From the NCBI GenBank assembly GCA_900469345.1, contig UBWZ01000004.1, positions 217,527-281,526 of the forward strand: a stretch of 64,000 nucleotides of DNA. Direction: 5' to 3'. Of this stretch, positions 18,257 to 27,295 are shown piece after piece. How positions within the stretch are numbered: the first letter of the stretch is position 1; every line of letters starts with the position of its first letter. Under the pieces are notes generated by a model. The model was not told the origin of the DNA. It ran no database searches and was given only the letters and a program-made list of their open reading frames with translations. The stretch is from Hyphomicrobiales bacterium (GTDB lineage: Bacteria; Pseudomonadota; Alphaproteobacteria; Rhizobiales; Rhizobiaceae). Both the position numbers and the translations under genes were made by a program.

Positions 18257-19230
18257 CGCTGCATCCACTTCGTCTTCATCTCGCCCATGCGTGAAGCGGG
18301 CAGTTCGAGGGCGAGCACGCCGATCAGCAGTCCACCGGTGACGACCGCCTGCCAAAGCGAGGGAACGCCGACCAGCAGCAGGCCATTCTGCAGGATGCGC
18401 AGGAGGATGACCCCGAGTGCGGTCCCGAGCAGGCTGCAGCGTCCGCCCATGATGCTGGTGCCGCCGAGTACAACGGCGGCGATCGCGTCGAGCGCCAGTG
18501 TGCTGCCGATCGCCATTTCGACGTTGCGGTAATTTGCGACGTAAAAACTCGCGGCAAGACCTGTCAGGGCGCCGCTGATGACAAAGGTGGCGATCCGGAT
18601 CTTGGTGACGGGAACGCCGGAAAGCCGCGCCTTCTCCTCCGAATTGCCGATCGACAGAAGTTGCGGCCCATAGGGTGTACGGCGAAGCGCCAGCCAGACG
18701 AGAAGGTAGGCGAAAGCGATGACGAAGACCGAAAGGGGCACGCCCAGGATCCGGCTCGACATCAGTTCCGTCAGCCCCACGGGCAGGCCGGAGAGCCACT
18801 GTCCGCCGAGCAGCGCAAAGACGCCCATCCGATAGATACCGAGAAGGCCGAGCGTGCCGACGATGGCCGGAACCCGACCGAGGACGACGACCAGCGCCGT
18901 CATCAATCCGAGCCCGGCACCGGCGAGCGGGCCGACCAGCAAGGCGAGCGGCGGCGCGAACGCCGCAAGCAGGGCATGGGCAACGGCGATCGCGGCAAGC
19001 CCCATCAGGATGCCGATCGACACGTCGATACTGCCCATGGCGAGCAGCAGGGTCATGCCAAGACCGGCCAGCATCAGCTCGGTGCTGTTGCGGACGATGG
19101 TTCCGGCATTGCCTGCCGTCGCGAAATAGGGCGATGCGACAGAAAAGAGGATCGTGGCGACAATAACGGCGCCGAGCAGCGCCCATTCCCGTCCGCCGAT
19201 GGCGATCATACGTCGACTTGACTGTCGCAT
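18253..19230 (-). CDS. Ribose/AI-2-type ABC importer permease 1
   Basis: This 325-aa RbsC-like permease has LLLAMGSIDVSIGILMGL, IGNSEEKARLSGVPVTKIRIATFVISGA and IAAVVLGGTSIMGGRCSLLGTALG, the conserved blocks of the family. The start at 19230 (MRQSSRRMIAIGG) comes 16 bp after the stop of the binding-protein gene; the frame is open further upstream but runs inside that gene. It partners with the permease at 17300-18256. Two different permeases in tandem are typical of rhamnose/AI-2/erythritol-type importers. Confidence 0.92.
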   Translation of the reverse strand: MRQSSRRMIAIGGREWALLGAVIVATILFSVASPYFATAGNAGTIVRNSTELMLAGLGMTLLLAMGSIDVSIGILMGLAAIAVAHALLAAFAPPLALLVGPLAGAGLGLMTALVVVLGRVPAIVGTLGLLGIYRMGVFALLGGQWLSGLPVGLTELMSSRILGVPLSVFVIAFAYLLVWLALRRTPYGPQLLSIGNSEEKARLSGVPVTKIRIATFVISGALTGLAASFYVANYRNVEMAIGSTLALDAIAAVVLGGTSIMGGRCSLLGTALGVILLRILQNGLLLVGVPSLWQAVVTGGLLIGVLALELPASRMGEMKTKWMQR

Positions 19231-19246
19231 GCTAAGCGGCCCGGCC

Positions 19247-20233
19247 CTAGAAATCGAACTTGTCGACGTTGTCTGCCGTGAACACGGCCGGGGGACCGAG
19301 CAGGAGGATGCCGTGGTCCGCATTGTAGGTGACCGGCGATGCAAAGCCCGGCACGGCGTTTTCGGCCGCAAAAGGCTTGCCGTCGATCAGCTGCTTGCCG
19401 GCCCAGACCGTCAGGTAACCGAGCTGTGCCGGGTCCCAGAGAACGGAAAAGCCGAACGAACCGCTCTTGATGTAGGCGCGGGCGGTGTTCGGGCTGCAAT
19501 AACCCGTACCGACGACGGTGCCGATCTTGCCGGCGGTTTCGATCGCCTGGGCGACGCCCGGGCATGTCGAGGAGGCAACCGCGATGATACCCTTGAGATC
19601 CGGGTTGGCGGTCATCAGGTCGCCGGCGATCTGGGCGGCCCGCTGGGCGGTACCGCCGGCATATTGCGGCTCAAGCAGTGTCAGCTTCGGGTATTTCGCC
19701 TTCGCCTGCTTCTGCATAAAGCCGATCCAGGCGTTGAGGTTGGAGGCGGTCGCCTCGCCGGAGACGATGCCGATCTTGGCGTCCGGGCCGACCCGCTTGA
19801 CCATCTCGTCGATTATGGTCGTGCCGAGCCCCTCGTCGGTCGCCTGTGCGACATAGACGGCGCGGCCGCTGTCGGGGGCATCGCTGTCGCTGGTAAACAG
19901 TTTGACCCCCTTGGCCTTGGCCGCCTCGACGACCGGAGCGATGGCGGACGCATCGAGCACGCTGACGGAAACGGCGCTGACGCCCTGGTCGATCAGGTTC
20001 TGGACGATCTGCAGCTGATCGACCGGATTGGTGTCGACCGGGCCGGAATAGATGAACTCGACGCCGAGCTCTTGCGCCGCGCGCTTTCCGCCGGCTTCCA
20101 TGGCGTTGAAATAGGGAATGCCAATCAGCTGCGGCACGAAGGCGACCTTCGGCTTGTCCTGCGCAAACGCAGAAGAGCAAAGCGCGAGCGTCAATGCGGA
20201 TGCGGCAAGAACAGTCTTGAATTGCGTGAACAT
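19247..20233 (-). CDS. Sugar ABC substrate-binding protein (RhaS/LsrB-like, Peripla_BP_4)
   Basis: This 328-aa protein starts at MFTQFKTVLAASALTLALC with GAGAGGTT upstream. The signal peptide ends at SSAFA. The mature protein begins KPKVAFVPQLIGIPYFNAMEAGGKRAAQELGVEF and has the Peripla_BP_4 features seen in rhamnose and AI-2 binding proteins (VDQLQIVQNLIDQGVSAVSVSVLD, LFTSDSDAPDSGRAVYVAQATDEGLG). It captures a sugar or polyol in the periplasm. The operon partners (PfkB kinase fusion, GATase-like, M20 deacylase) suggest a modified sugar, perhaps acylated or amidated. The ligand cannot be named from sequence. Confidence 0.9.
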   Translation of the reverse strand: MFTQFKTVLAASALTLALCSSAFAQDKPKVAFVPQLIGIPYFNAMEAGGKRAAQELGVEFIYSGPVDTNPVDQLQIVQNLIDQGVSAVSVSVLDASAIAPVVEAAKAKGVKLFTSDSDAPDSGRAVYVAQATDEGLGTTIIDEMVKRVGPDAKIGIVSGEATASNLNAWIGFMQKQAKAKYPKLTLLEPQYAGGTAQRAAQIAGDLMTANPDLKGIIAVASSTCPGVAQAIETAGKIGTVVGTGYCSPNTARAYIKSGSFGFSVLWDPAQLGYLTVWAGKQLIDGKPFAAENAVPGFASPVTYNADHGILLLGPPAVFTADNVDKFDF

Positions 20234-20264
20234 TTTGAACCTCTCTGGGACGGTTTGACGCGCA

Positions 20265-21038
20265 TTATTGGTTGTTTTGTTCAAGCGCCCGCACGTCGGG
20301 ATGAGCGCCTGTGATGAGGGAGACGATCTCTTCTGGGTTGGTGTCTTGCTTGCGCCGCTCGGCAACCTTTCGGCCGCGGCGGAAGACGACCATGCGGTCG
20401 GCCACCTCGAAGACATCGGCAATGTTGTGGCTGATCAGCACGACCGCGCAGCCGCGTTCGGCAAGCTTGCGGGTCAGTTGCAGCACCTTGCGGGTTTCGG
20501 CGACGGCCAGTGCGGCCGTCGGTTCGTCCATGATGACAAGTTTGGCATTGAGATTGAGCGCCCGGCAGATCGCCACTGCCTGACGCTGGCCACCGGAAAG
20601 GCTGCCGACTGGCGCTTCCGGATCCGAGATATGGGCGTCGAGCTCATGCAAGAGCCCGTCCACCCTGTCCCGCATCGCTTTTCGCTTCAGGAAGGGAACA
20701 CCGAGAACGGACCGCTTCAGTTCCCGTCCGAGAAAGACGTTTTCCGAGATCGACAGGTTCTCCGACAGGGCGAGCTCCTGGAAGATCGTCGCAATGCCGG
20801 AGCTTGCGGCATCCTTTGGGGAGGCAAACTGGACAGGCTGGCCCTCGACCAGCAGTTCGCCCTCGCTCTGCGGATGTGCGCCGGCAAGGATCTTGATGAA
20901 AGTGGACTTGCCGGCACCGTTGTCGCCGAGAAGCGCCAGGACTTCTCCGCCGTTGATCTCGAGATCCACCCCTCTCAGCGCCGTGAGGGCGCCGAAGCGT
21001 TTGGTGATCCCGGTTGCTCGCAGGAATGGAACGGTCAT
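20265..21038 (-). CDS. Sugar ABC importer ATPase (single-domain RbsA/XylG-like)
   Basis: This protein of about 257 aa has Walker A GDNGAGKST, IFQELALSENLSISENVFLG, signature LSGGQRQAVAICRAL, Walker B LVIMDEPTAAL and the H-loop ISHNIADVFEVADR. It belongs to the sugar (CUT2) class, but has one nucleotide-binding domain where RbsA-type ATPases have two (about 500 aa). Single-domain forms are known and work as homodimers. The ATG at 21038 (MTVPFLRATGITKRFG) has AAGGA 7 nt upstream; in-frame starts at 21056 and 21071 are alternatives. Confidence 0.88.
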   Translation of the reverse strand: MTVPFLRATGITKRFGALTALRGVDLEINGGEVLALLGDNGAGKSTFIKILAGAHPQSEGELLVEGQPVQFASPKDAASSGIATIFQELALSENLSISENVFLGRELKRSVLGVPFLKRKAMRDRVDGLLHELDAHISDPEAPVGSLSGGQRQAVAICRALNLNAKLVIMDEPTAALAVAETRKVLQLTRKLAERGCAVVLISHNIADVFEVADRMVVFRRGRKVAERRKQDTNPEEIVSLITGAHPDVRALEQNNQ

Positions 21039-21067
21039 CGCGCTGTCCTTGGCCATCGGAGCGGGGT

Positions 21068-21853
21068 TCACTTCGACGTGCCGGCTGTGTTGGCGGCCCA
21101 GCGCAGGATGTTTTTCCAGATCGTCGCGTAGCCGGCCCAGGCGACAAATTCGTTCGGCACCCAGTGCGGCCCGATATCCGATGTCCAGGCGACGGTGCGG
21201 CCCTGGCCGTAGCTGCCTGTGACGAGAAGCGGATGCCCGCCCTCTTCGTCCGGAAGCGTGGCAAGCACCTCGACACCCTCGCCTTCCTTTGCAACGACCT
21301 CGTTGGCACCGAGAAGCAGCGGCCAGTCCGCCTCGACACCTGCAAGGATCGGGTGGTCCTTGGGGCCCCTCACGACCGCTCTGAACCCATCGGGAACTTC
21401 CAGCCGGTCGTCATAGGGAAGGCAGGTGACGGGCAGCGCCTCTTCGACCGGCGTGCGGCGCCAGCGGGCCTTGCCGTCGATACCCTGGAAGGAGAAATAA
21501 CCGCCGGCCATGACGAGGCCACCGCCGGCCTTGGTCCATTCGCGGATGATCTTCAGCCGGTTGGGAACCGGCTTGCCCTGCAGCCAGACGGCGGGCGGCA
21601 GCAACAGTGAATTTGCCCCGATGTCGGACAGCAGGATGACCTGGTATTCGGAAAGGCCTTCCAGCGTGAAGGGGAATTTTTCGACGCAGTCGTGCGCCGT
21701 CATATAGGTGATCTGGAATTCGTCGCCCTGAAGGGCTGCAACGAGCGGCTCGGCGCCGAGGTGGAAGGTCACGCTGCCGAACTGATCGAACCCCTTGTAA
21801 TGGGTTGCCGAGCTGACCCAGCTTTCTCCAACCAGCAAAACCTTCGTCACCAT
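21068..21853 (-). CDS. Glutamine-amidotransferase-like protein (GATase1-like, PF07090 type)
   Basis: This protein of about 261 aa resembles the putative glutamine amidotransferase family: VTKVLLVGESWVSSATHYKGFDQF at the start, LSDIGANSLLLPP, IREWTKAGGGLVMAGGYFSFQGIDGKARWRRTPVEEALPV, and HPLLVTGSYGQGRTVAWTSDIGPHW. At the position where class I amidotransferases have the nucleophilic Cys elbow, the sequence is AGGYFSF with no Cys, so it is probably not a classical glutaminase. The ATG at 21853 has GGAGA just upstream (21865 is the alternative). It lies between the LacI-PfkB fusion and the ABC ATPase. Members of this family often sit beside sugar ABC genes; the function is unknown. Confidence 0.75.
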   Translation of the reverse strand: MVTKVLLVGESWVSSATHYKGFDQFGSVTFHLGAEPLVAALQGDEFQITYMTAHDCVEKFPFTLEGLSEYQVILLSDIGANSLLLPPAVWLQGKPVPNRLKIIREWTKAGGGLVMAGGYFSFQGIDGKARWRRTPVEEALPVTCLPYDDRLEVPDGFRAVVRGPKDHPILAGVEADWPLLLGANEVVAKEGEGVEVLATLPDEEGGHPLLVTGSYGQGRTVAWTSDIGPHWVPNEFVAWAGYATIWKNILRWAANTAGTSK

Positions 21854-21892
21854 GTCAGTCTCCATCTGCTTTTGGTTATGTCGTTTCAGAAA

Positions 21893-23071
21893 TTATCCAG
21901 CCTTCGCCTCCACGGCGGAAAGCAGCGCCTCGAGTTCCCGCGCACTGGAGGTCCGGGCCTGTGCGCCCTCGGACGTGGTGGTGAGACTGGCGCCGACGGC
22001 TGCATGACGCGCGGCATCCACCAGCGGCCGCCCATGCAGCCAGAGGCTTAGAAAGATCCCGGCGAAGGCATCGCCCGCACCGGTCGCATCGACCCGGCTG
22101 ACCGGCAGCGCCGGCACCTCGATCGGCGGACCGCCGCTCTTGCGGAAGACGACAGCGCCAAACTCGCCAAGCGTCAGCACCACGTCGCCCCGCCGCTTGA
22201 CCCGCGCGATCGTGCGCGCAGCCTCCTCGATCATCGAGGCCAGCGGCGTGCGGATGGAATAGATTTCGCGCAGCGTATCGTCGTTGATGAAGGTCAGATC
22301 GACCTGCCCGATCAATCGCTCGAAAGCCTCCGGGTTGCGCGACCCTTCCGGCAGGCCGGCGGTATGAAGGCTGACGTTCCAGCCGGCCTCGTGGAAGCGG
22401 GCAATCGACGGCATCATCCGCTCGTAGTGAAAGCCCTCGATATGCAGGCAGGAACGCACCGGGCCGGGCGCAATGTCCATGTTGGCCGTGAGGTCCACCT
22501 CACTGAGCTCGAAGGTCTCGTGAATGATTGTACGGCCGCCGTTCGCTTCGATGATCACCATCGCCCGTGGCAGGCGGTTCTTGCCCGGCCGCCGGATCGG
22601 CAGCACGTTGACGCCTTGGGCCAATAGTTCTGCCATCGCCCATTCGCTGTCGGCATCATCGCCGACGGCCGTTGCAAGATCGACCTGCAATTCGTAAGGC
22701 GCACCGACGGCGGACGCGGCAACCGCCAGGTTGGCGGCCGGGCCACCAAGCGCCTTGTCAATATGGCTGGCGGCCACCCGGTCGTCGCGATGGGGCAAGA
22801 CATCGACCCTGCACAGATAATCGACGCAGATATGACCGACGACGAGCAGCCGCGGATTGCCCTCCGCAGCCTTCACGGTGCGGGCTGACATCATCGGAAG
22901 CGATCGCGCGAAGACGCTTGGCCGATAGGCGAGCTTCTGGATGGTCGCCTGGATTTTCTCGCCGGTTTCGGCTCTGACGGGTACCGTCCCATTGAGGAAA
23001 TTGGACACGGTGCCGACCGAAACACCGGCGGCATGCGCAACATCCGTGATGGTGGGACGGCCTTTTTTCAT
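21893..23071 (-). CDS. LacI DNA-binding domain fused to PfkB-family carbohydrate kinase
   Basis: This is a single continuous 392-aa frame. Residues 5-58 are a full LacI headpiece: ITDVAHAAGVSVGTVSNFLNG helix-turn-helix plus the hinge-like LAYRPSVFARSL. From about residue 74 the protein is a PfkB/ribokinase-family kinase: LLVVGHICVDYLCRVDVLP, the sugar-binding GGPAANLAVAAS (109-120), and the catalytic signature VDATGAGDAFAGIF with base Asp334. The normal LacI effector domain is absent; the kinase takes its place. The first gene of the operon, it has a LacI-type palindrome 15 bp upstream of its start (23086-23099). It probably phosphorylates the imported sugar and represses its own operon according to substrate or nucleotide binding. 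Both activities are inferred. Confidence 0.9.
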   Translation of the reverse strand: MKKGRPTITDVAHAAGVSVGTVSNFLNGTVPVRAETGEKIQATIQKLAYRPSVFARSLPMMSARTVKAAEGNPRLLVVGHICVDYLCRVDVLPHRDDRVAASHIDKALGGPAANLAVAASAVGAPYELQVDLATAVGDDADSEWAMAELLAQGVNVLPIRRPGKNRLPRAMVIIEANGGRTIIHETFELSEVDLTANMDIAPGPVRSCLHIEGFHYERMMPSIARFHEAGWNVSLHTAGLPEGSRNPEAFERLIGQVDLTFINDDTLREIYSIRTPLASMIEEAARTIARVKRRGDVVLTLGEFGAVVFRKSGGPPIEVPALPVSRVDATGAGDAFAGIFLSLWLHGRPLVDAARHAAVGASLTTTSEGAQARTSSARELEALLSAVEAKAG

Positions 23072-23085
23072 CGTTTCCCCGCCGA

Positions 23086-23099
23086 TTGAAGCGTTTCAA
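23086..23099. promoter_or_regulatory. LacI-type operator before the LacI-PfkB gene
   Basis: TTGAAGCGTTTCAA is a near-perfect palindrome with the central CG typical of LacI-family operators (TGAAACGTTTCA type). It is placed immediately upstream of the ribosome site of the LacI-PfkB gene. Binding there would block transcription of the whole leftward operon. Confidence 0.65.
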
Positions 23100-23218
23100 A
23101 GCGTACGGGTGAGTCAGGCAACGGTCAAAGAAACATTATTCCAATTTATTTGCCACTTCGAACACCTAATCTACTGTATGGCGCGCTCAATTAGAATGTT
23201 AAGCCTCAGAAGTGCGTA

Positions 23219-23235
23219 ATTGAAATTATTTCAAT
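23219..23235. promoter_or_regulatory. Perfect 17-bp palindrome upstream of the LacI-PfkB operon
   Basis: ATTGAAATTATTTCAAT is a perfect inverted repeat around a central T. Its TTGAAA/TTTCAA half-sites resemble those at 23086-23099, with wider spacing, and the centres are about 135 bp apart. It is AT-rich without a T run, so it looks more like a protein site than a terminator for the gene ending at 23300. Confidence 0.45.
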
Positions 23236-23299
23236 CCAGCCTGCCGGTCGTCGTCAACGCCAACAGCTCAATCAGACTGCGGCCCTGGAAGCAATCGAA

Positions 23300-24922
23300 C
23301 TAGCTGATCGATACGCGGTGTTCGAGCGACTTGCCCGGAATCGCTGCCAGCAGCAGCTGCGTGTAGGTATTCTGCGGATTGCCCAGCAATTCTGGCGTCG
23401 GTCGCATTTCCACGATCTCTCCGCGCTGCATCACTGCGATCCGGTCGCAGACCTGGGCTGCCACATGCAGGTCGTGGGTGATGAACAGCATCGCCAGATC
23501 CAGCTTGCCCTTCAGCTCTTCCAGAAGCTCCAGAACCTGCTTCTGGATCGTGACATCGAGCGCCGACACGGATTCGTCGGCGATCAGCACGTCCGGCTTT
23601 AGTGCCAGCGCGCGCGCCAACCCGATACGCTGGCGCTGTCCGCCCGAAAATTCGTGCGGAAGCCGATCGATGGCACGGGCATCGAGCCCGACGAGCTTCA
23701 GCAGATCGACGGCCTGCTGCAGCGCTTCCCCCTTCGGCACGCCATGGGCAATCGGACCATCGGCGATGCTGAGGCCGACTTTGCGACGTGGATTGAGCGA
23801 GGCGAAGGGATCCTGGAACACCATCTGGATCCGTTTGCGGGCATGCCGCAGGCTACTTGCCGGAAGCGCACCGAAATCGTCGCCGCCCAGCATGATCTTG
23901 CCGCCGTCCGGTTCGACAAGCCGGGTAACGAGCCTTGCCACCGTCGATTTTCCAGAACCGGATTCACCGATGATGCCAAGTGTCTCCCCGCGCCGGATGT
24001 CGAAGCTGACATCCTTCACCGCGTGCACGGTTCGCTTTGGCTTGAACAGGCTGCCGCCGGTCACGTAGGTCTTGCGCAGATTGGCGACCGAGATCGCGAC
24101 GGTCTTGTCGTCGCCTGCGGGGCGAGCCGGCGGAATGCCGTTCGGAACGGCGGCCAGAAGCGCTTTCGTGTAATCGTGGCTGGGACGGTGCAGGACGTCT
24201 TCCGCGGCGCCCTGCTCGACGACGATGCCCTTTTGCAGCACCAGCACCTCGTCGGCAATGTCTGCCACGACGCCGAAATCGTGGGTGATGAAGATCACAG
24301 ACATTCCGCGCCGCTGCTGGATGTCGCGGATCAGTTCGAGAATCTGCGCTTGCGTCGTAACGTCGAGAGCCGTCGTCGGCTCGTCGGCGATCAGCACGAC
24401 GGGCTCCAGCGCGAGCGCCATGGCGATCATCGCACGCTGACGCTGGCCACCGGAGAGCTGGTGCGGAAAGCTCTGGATGATGCGCGAGGGATCCGGCAGG
24501 CCGACCTCGGTCGCAAGCTTGACCGCCTGGGTCCGCCGCTCCTCCGGCGTCAGCAGCCCGTGCGCCTCGAACACTTCGACGATCTGGTCGACGATCCGCA
24601 TCGACGGATTGAGCGCCGTCATCGGCTCCTGGAAGATCATGGCGATCTGCCTGCCGCGCAGGGCACGCAGGCTCTCCGTGTCGGCCTTCAGCAGATCACG
24701 CCCGCCGAACAGGATTTCCCCGCCGTCCACGCGGATAGCCTTCGGCAGCAGGCCCATCACGGTCTGTGCGCAGAGCGATTTTCCCGAACCGGATTCGCCG
24801 ACGATGCAGAGGATCTTGCGCTCGTCGAGGTGGAAGCTCAGATCGTCGAGCGCATATCTGCGATCGCCGCCCTCAGGCAGCGCCAGTCGCAGATTTTTGA
24901 CCGTCAGGATCGAAGGGGACAT
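23300..24922 (-). CDS. Fused peptide ABC importer ATPase (DppD-DppF-like)
   Basis: This 540-aa protein contains two ATPase domains in tandem. Domain 1 has [35 protein letters not shown] and [11 protein letters not shown]. Domain 2 (from about residue 270) has [43 protein letters not shown] and [11 protein letters not shown]. The arrangement is that of oligopeptide/nickel importers. It is the last gene of the leftward ROK-NagB-GGT operon, 11 bp after the GGT stop. The binding protein and two permeases it needs are encoded divergently at 28712-32112, which have no ATPase of their own. Walker B of domain 2 has DES instead of DEP. Confidence 0.92.
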   Translation of the reverse strand: MSPSILTVKNLRLALPEGGDRRYALDDLSFHLDERKILCIVGESGSGKSLCAQTVMGLLPKAIRVDGGEILFGGRDLLKADTESLRALRGRQIAMIFQEPMTALNPSMRIVDQIVEVFEAHGLLTPEERRTQAVKLATEVGLPDPSRIIQSFPHQLSGGQRQRAMIAMALALEPVVLIADEPTTALDVTTQAQILELIRDIQQRRGMSVIFITHDFGVVADIADEVLVLQKGIVVEQGAAEDVLHRPSHDYTKALLAAVPNGIPPARPAGDDKTVAISVANLRKTYVTGGSLFKPKRTVHAVKDVSFDIRRGETLGIIGESGSGKSTVARLVTRLVEPDGGKIMLGGDDFGALPASSLRHARKRIQMVFQDPFASLNPRRKVGLSIADGPIAHGVPKGEALQQAVDLLKLVGLDARAIDRLPHEFSGGQRQRIGLARALALKPDVLIADESVSALDVTIQKQVLELLEELKGKLDLAMLFITHDLHVAAQVCDRIAVMQRGEIVEMRPTPELLGNPQNTYTQLLLAAIPGKSLEHRVSIS

Positions 24923-24933
24923 TCTGTTCTACC

Positions 24934-26523
24934 TCAATAGCCGAGCGCCATGCCGTCCTTGCGGTGGTCGGATGCCCCCAGAAGAACGCCGCGCTCGTAG
25001 TCGATCATGATCGCCTGGCAGCCGCCGATCGGCTCGTCGGCCCATTCGGTGACGTGGCCGCGCCGGTCGAGGTCCGCCTTGACCTCCGGCGAAATCGTCG
25101 GTTCGAGGCTTAGCCTGCCGTTGAAGCAGAAGCTGCGCGGCTGGTCGCTCGCCTGCTGCGGATCGAGATCGCGGTCGAGGATCTGGCTGAGCAGATGCGC
25201 GTGACCCGTGGCCTGGTATTGGCCACCCATCACGCCGAACGCCATGCGGGTGCGCCCGCCTTCCGCCAGCTGTGCCGGAATGATCGTATGGAACGGCAAC
25301 TTGCCCGGGCCGATGGCGTTCGGGTGGCCCCGCCTGACGACGAAGCCGGCGCCGCGGTTCTGCAGCAGCACGCCGGATTTCGGGGCGTAGATGCCGCTGC
25401 CGAAAGCGAAGAACACCGAGTTGATCAGCGACATGGCATTGCCGTCGCGATCAACCACCGACACGTAGACGGTATCCCTGTGCTCGGGGCCGTCCCAGAT
25501 GCCGGGCGCTGTGGCCCTGTCGAGGCTGATCTCTGCCCGCATCGCCTCTATCGACCGATCGGACAAAAGTGCGGCAACATCGAAGGTGATATGCTGCGGG
25601 TCGGCGATCAGTTGGTCGCGTTTCGCATAGGCGGCCTTGCTGGCCTCGGCGAGAAGATGGATGCGGTCGGCTTCGGAGAGCTTGGGATCGCGAAGATCGA
25701 AGCCGTCGAGGATGCGGGCGATCAGAAGCGCTGCCAGACCCTGGCCATTCGGCGGGCATTCGAGAAGATCCATGCCGCGATAAGCGGCGCTGATCGGGGC
25801 GGTTTCGAACGCGCGGTAGGACGAGAAGTCGCCCTCCTCGTGCAGGCCGCCGAGCGATTTCAGCAGCGCGGTGATTTCCTCGGCGACAGGGCCGGCATAG
25901 AAGGCCTCGCGCCCCTGGTCGGCAATGCGCCGCAACGTGGCGGCAAGCGCCGGGTTGGTCATCCGCTCGCCGGTCTTCGGCGCCCGGCCATTCGGCAGGA
26001 AATAGGCAGCGGCGTCCGGATACTTCTGCACCCGGCTGGCATACCGGACCCAGTCGAGTTCGACGCGCGGCGTGATGCAATAGCCATTCTCTGCAGCCTC
26101 GATGGCCGGCGCCAGGACTTTTCCCAGATCACGCCCGCCATAGGTCGAAACCAGATGGCACCACGCATCGACGGCGCCCGGCACGGTCACAGCATGCGGG
26201 CTGTCGTCGGCAATCGCCGTGATGCCCTGTTCGAGAAACCGGTCCAGCGTCGCCGCCTTCGGCGCCCGGCCCGAGCCGTTGAGTGCAATCGGCTTGCCGC
26301 CGGCCGGCGTGTAGAGTGCGAAACAATCGCCGCCGATCCCCGTCATATGTGGGTCGATCACCGACTGCAGCGCGACCGCCGCTACCGCGGCATCGACCGC
26401 ATTGCCACCGGCGCGGAGGATGTCGACTGCGGCAAGGGTTGCCTGCGGATGGGAGGTTGCCGCCATGCCGCGATCGGAGATCGCCACCGACCGGCCTGGC
26501 TTGAAGAAATCACGCTGCTGCAT
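24934..26523 (-). CDS. Gamma-glutamyltransferase family protein
   Basis: This protein of about 529 aa has the whole GGT layout in one chain: [57 protein letters not shown], and the autoprocessing/catalytic Thr351 in [22 protein letters not shown]. No signal peptide is evident, unlike secreted GGTs, so it is probably cytoplasmic. GGTs cleave or transfer gamma-glutamyl groups. The ATG at 26523 has GGGGAG upstream and overlaps the nagB stop by 14 bp, with a GTG at 26529 as alternative. It lies between nagB and a peptide-importer ATPase, suggesting action on an imported gamma-glutamyl or related peptide. Confidence 0.88.
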   Translation of the reverse strand: MQQRDFFKPGRSVAISDRGMAATSHPQATLAAVDILRAGGNAVDAAVAAVALQSVIDPHMTGIGGDCFALYTPAGGKPIALNGSGRAPKAATLDRFLEQGITAIADDSPHAVTVPGAVDAWCHLVSTYGGRDLGKVLAPAIEAAENGYCITPRVELDWVRYASRVQKYPDAAAYFLPNGRAPKTGERMTNPALAATLRRIADQGREAFYAGPVAEEITALLKSLGGLHEEGDFSSYRAFETAPISAAYRGMDLLECPPNGQGLAALLIARILDGFDLRDPKLSEADRIHLLAEASKAAYAKRDQLIADPQHITFDVAALLSDRSIEAMRAEISLDRATAPGIWDGPEHRDTVYVSVVDRDGNAMSLINSVFFAFGSGIYAPKSGVLLQNRGAGFVVRRGHPNAIGPGKLPFHTIIPAQLAEGGRTRMAFGVMGGQYQATGHAHLLSQILDRDLDPQQASDQPRSFCFNGRLSLEPTISPEVKADLDRRGHVTEWADEPIGGCQAIMIDYERGVLLGASDHRKDGMALGY

Positions 26524-27295
26524 GGACACTCCCCGTTCCCTTCAATTGCTCGATATCCAGCCTAGCCGCCGCGGCTTGGTCGCAGAAGACCGTGACTGCC
26601 GCGTGCCGCCGCAGCGCCGAAGCCGGGCAATCGGGATTGACCGGCCCCTGCAGCGCGGCCGCCACAGCTTCGGCTTTCGCAGCCCCCGTCGCAAGCAGCA
26701 CGATTTCGCGCGATCCGAGGATCGTGCCGATCCCCATCGTCAGCGCGGTCGCCGGCGGCTCTTGGCCCTCCGGGAAATCGCGGCGGTTGGCATCGATTGT
26801 GGATTGGGTCAGCCGCACTTCGCGTGTCCGGCTGTCATGCGCCGACCCCGGCTCGTTGAAACCGATATGGCCGTTGCGGCCGATGCCGAGCAGTTGCAGG
26901 TCGATCCCGCCGCTGTCGGAAATCAACTGTTCGTACGCCTTCGCCGCCTTATCGATGTCGACCGCCATCCCGTCGGGGATATGCGTCCGACCGGGCTCGA
27001 CGTCGACATGATTAAACAGCAGGTCGCGCATGTAGCATGCAAAGCTCGCAGGATGATCCGGGGTGAGCCCGACATATTCATCGAGGTTGAAGCAGCGCAC
27101 TCCGCGCCAAGACGCCCGGCCGCGCTCGATCAGCGTCTTGTAGACCAGCCGCGGCGTGGCACCCGTCGCAAGCCCGAGAGTCGTCGCCGGCACGGAACGG
27201 ATCCGCTCTGCAATCACGTTTGCCACCGCCTCGGAGGCAAGCTCGGCGCTGCGAAAGATCCGGATCGCAGGGCGGTGAAGATCTTTCGCGTTCAT
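26510..27295 (-). CDS. nagB: Glucosamine-6-phosphate deaminase
   Basis: This 261-aa enzyme has FNLDEYVGL (Asp72) and [15 protein letters not shown] (His143, Glu148), and so keeps the E. coli NagB numbering almost exactly, with Asn at position 141. It converts glucosamine-6-phosphate to fructose-6-phosphate and ammonia. The start overlaps the ROK regulator stop (ATGA), so the two are coupled; its stop overlaps the GGT start. A second NagB-like gene lies at 33398-34186 in a different operon and is much more divergent. This copy looks like the true deaminase. Confidence 0.9.
   Translation of the reverse strand: MNAKDLHRPAIRIFRSAELASEAVANVIAERIRSVPATTLGLATGATPRLVYKTLIERGRASWRGVRCFNLDEYVGLTPDHPASFACYMRDLLFNHVDVEPGRTHIPDGMAVDIDKAAKAYEQLISDSGGIDLQLLGIGRNGHIGFNEPGSAHDSRTREVRLTQSTIDANRRDFPEGQEPPATALTMGIGTILGSREIVLLATGAAKAEAVAAALQGPVNPDCPASALRRHAAVTVFCDQAAAARLDIEQLKGTGSVHAAA

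Noticed and set aside
19154..20314. 386-codon plus-strand frame opposite the sugar-binding protein
   Set aside because: The minus strand codes a signal peptide and periplasmic binding protein there; the plus frame has no motif.
23654..26565. Two long plus-strand frames opposite the ABC ATPase and GGT
   Set aside because: Both are antisense to genes with complete Walker motifs and GGT catalytic Thr.
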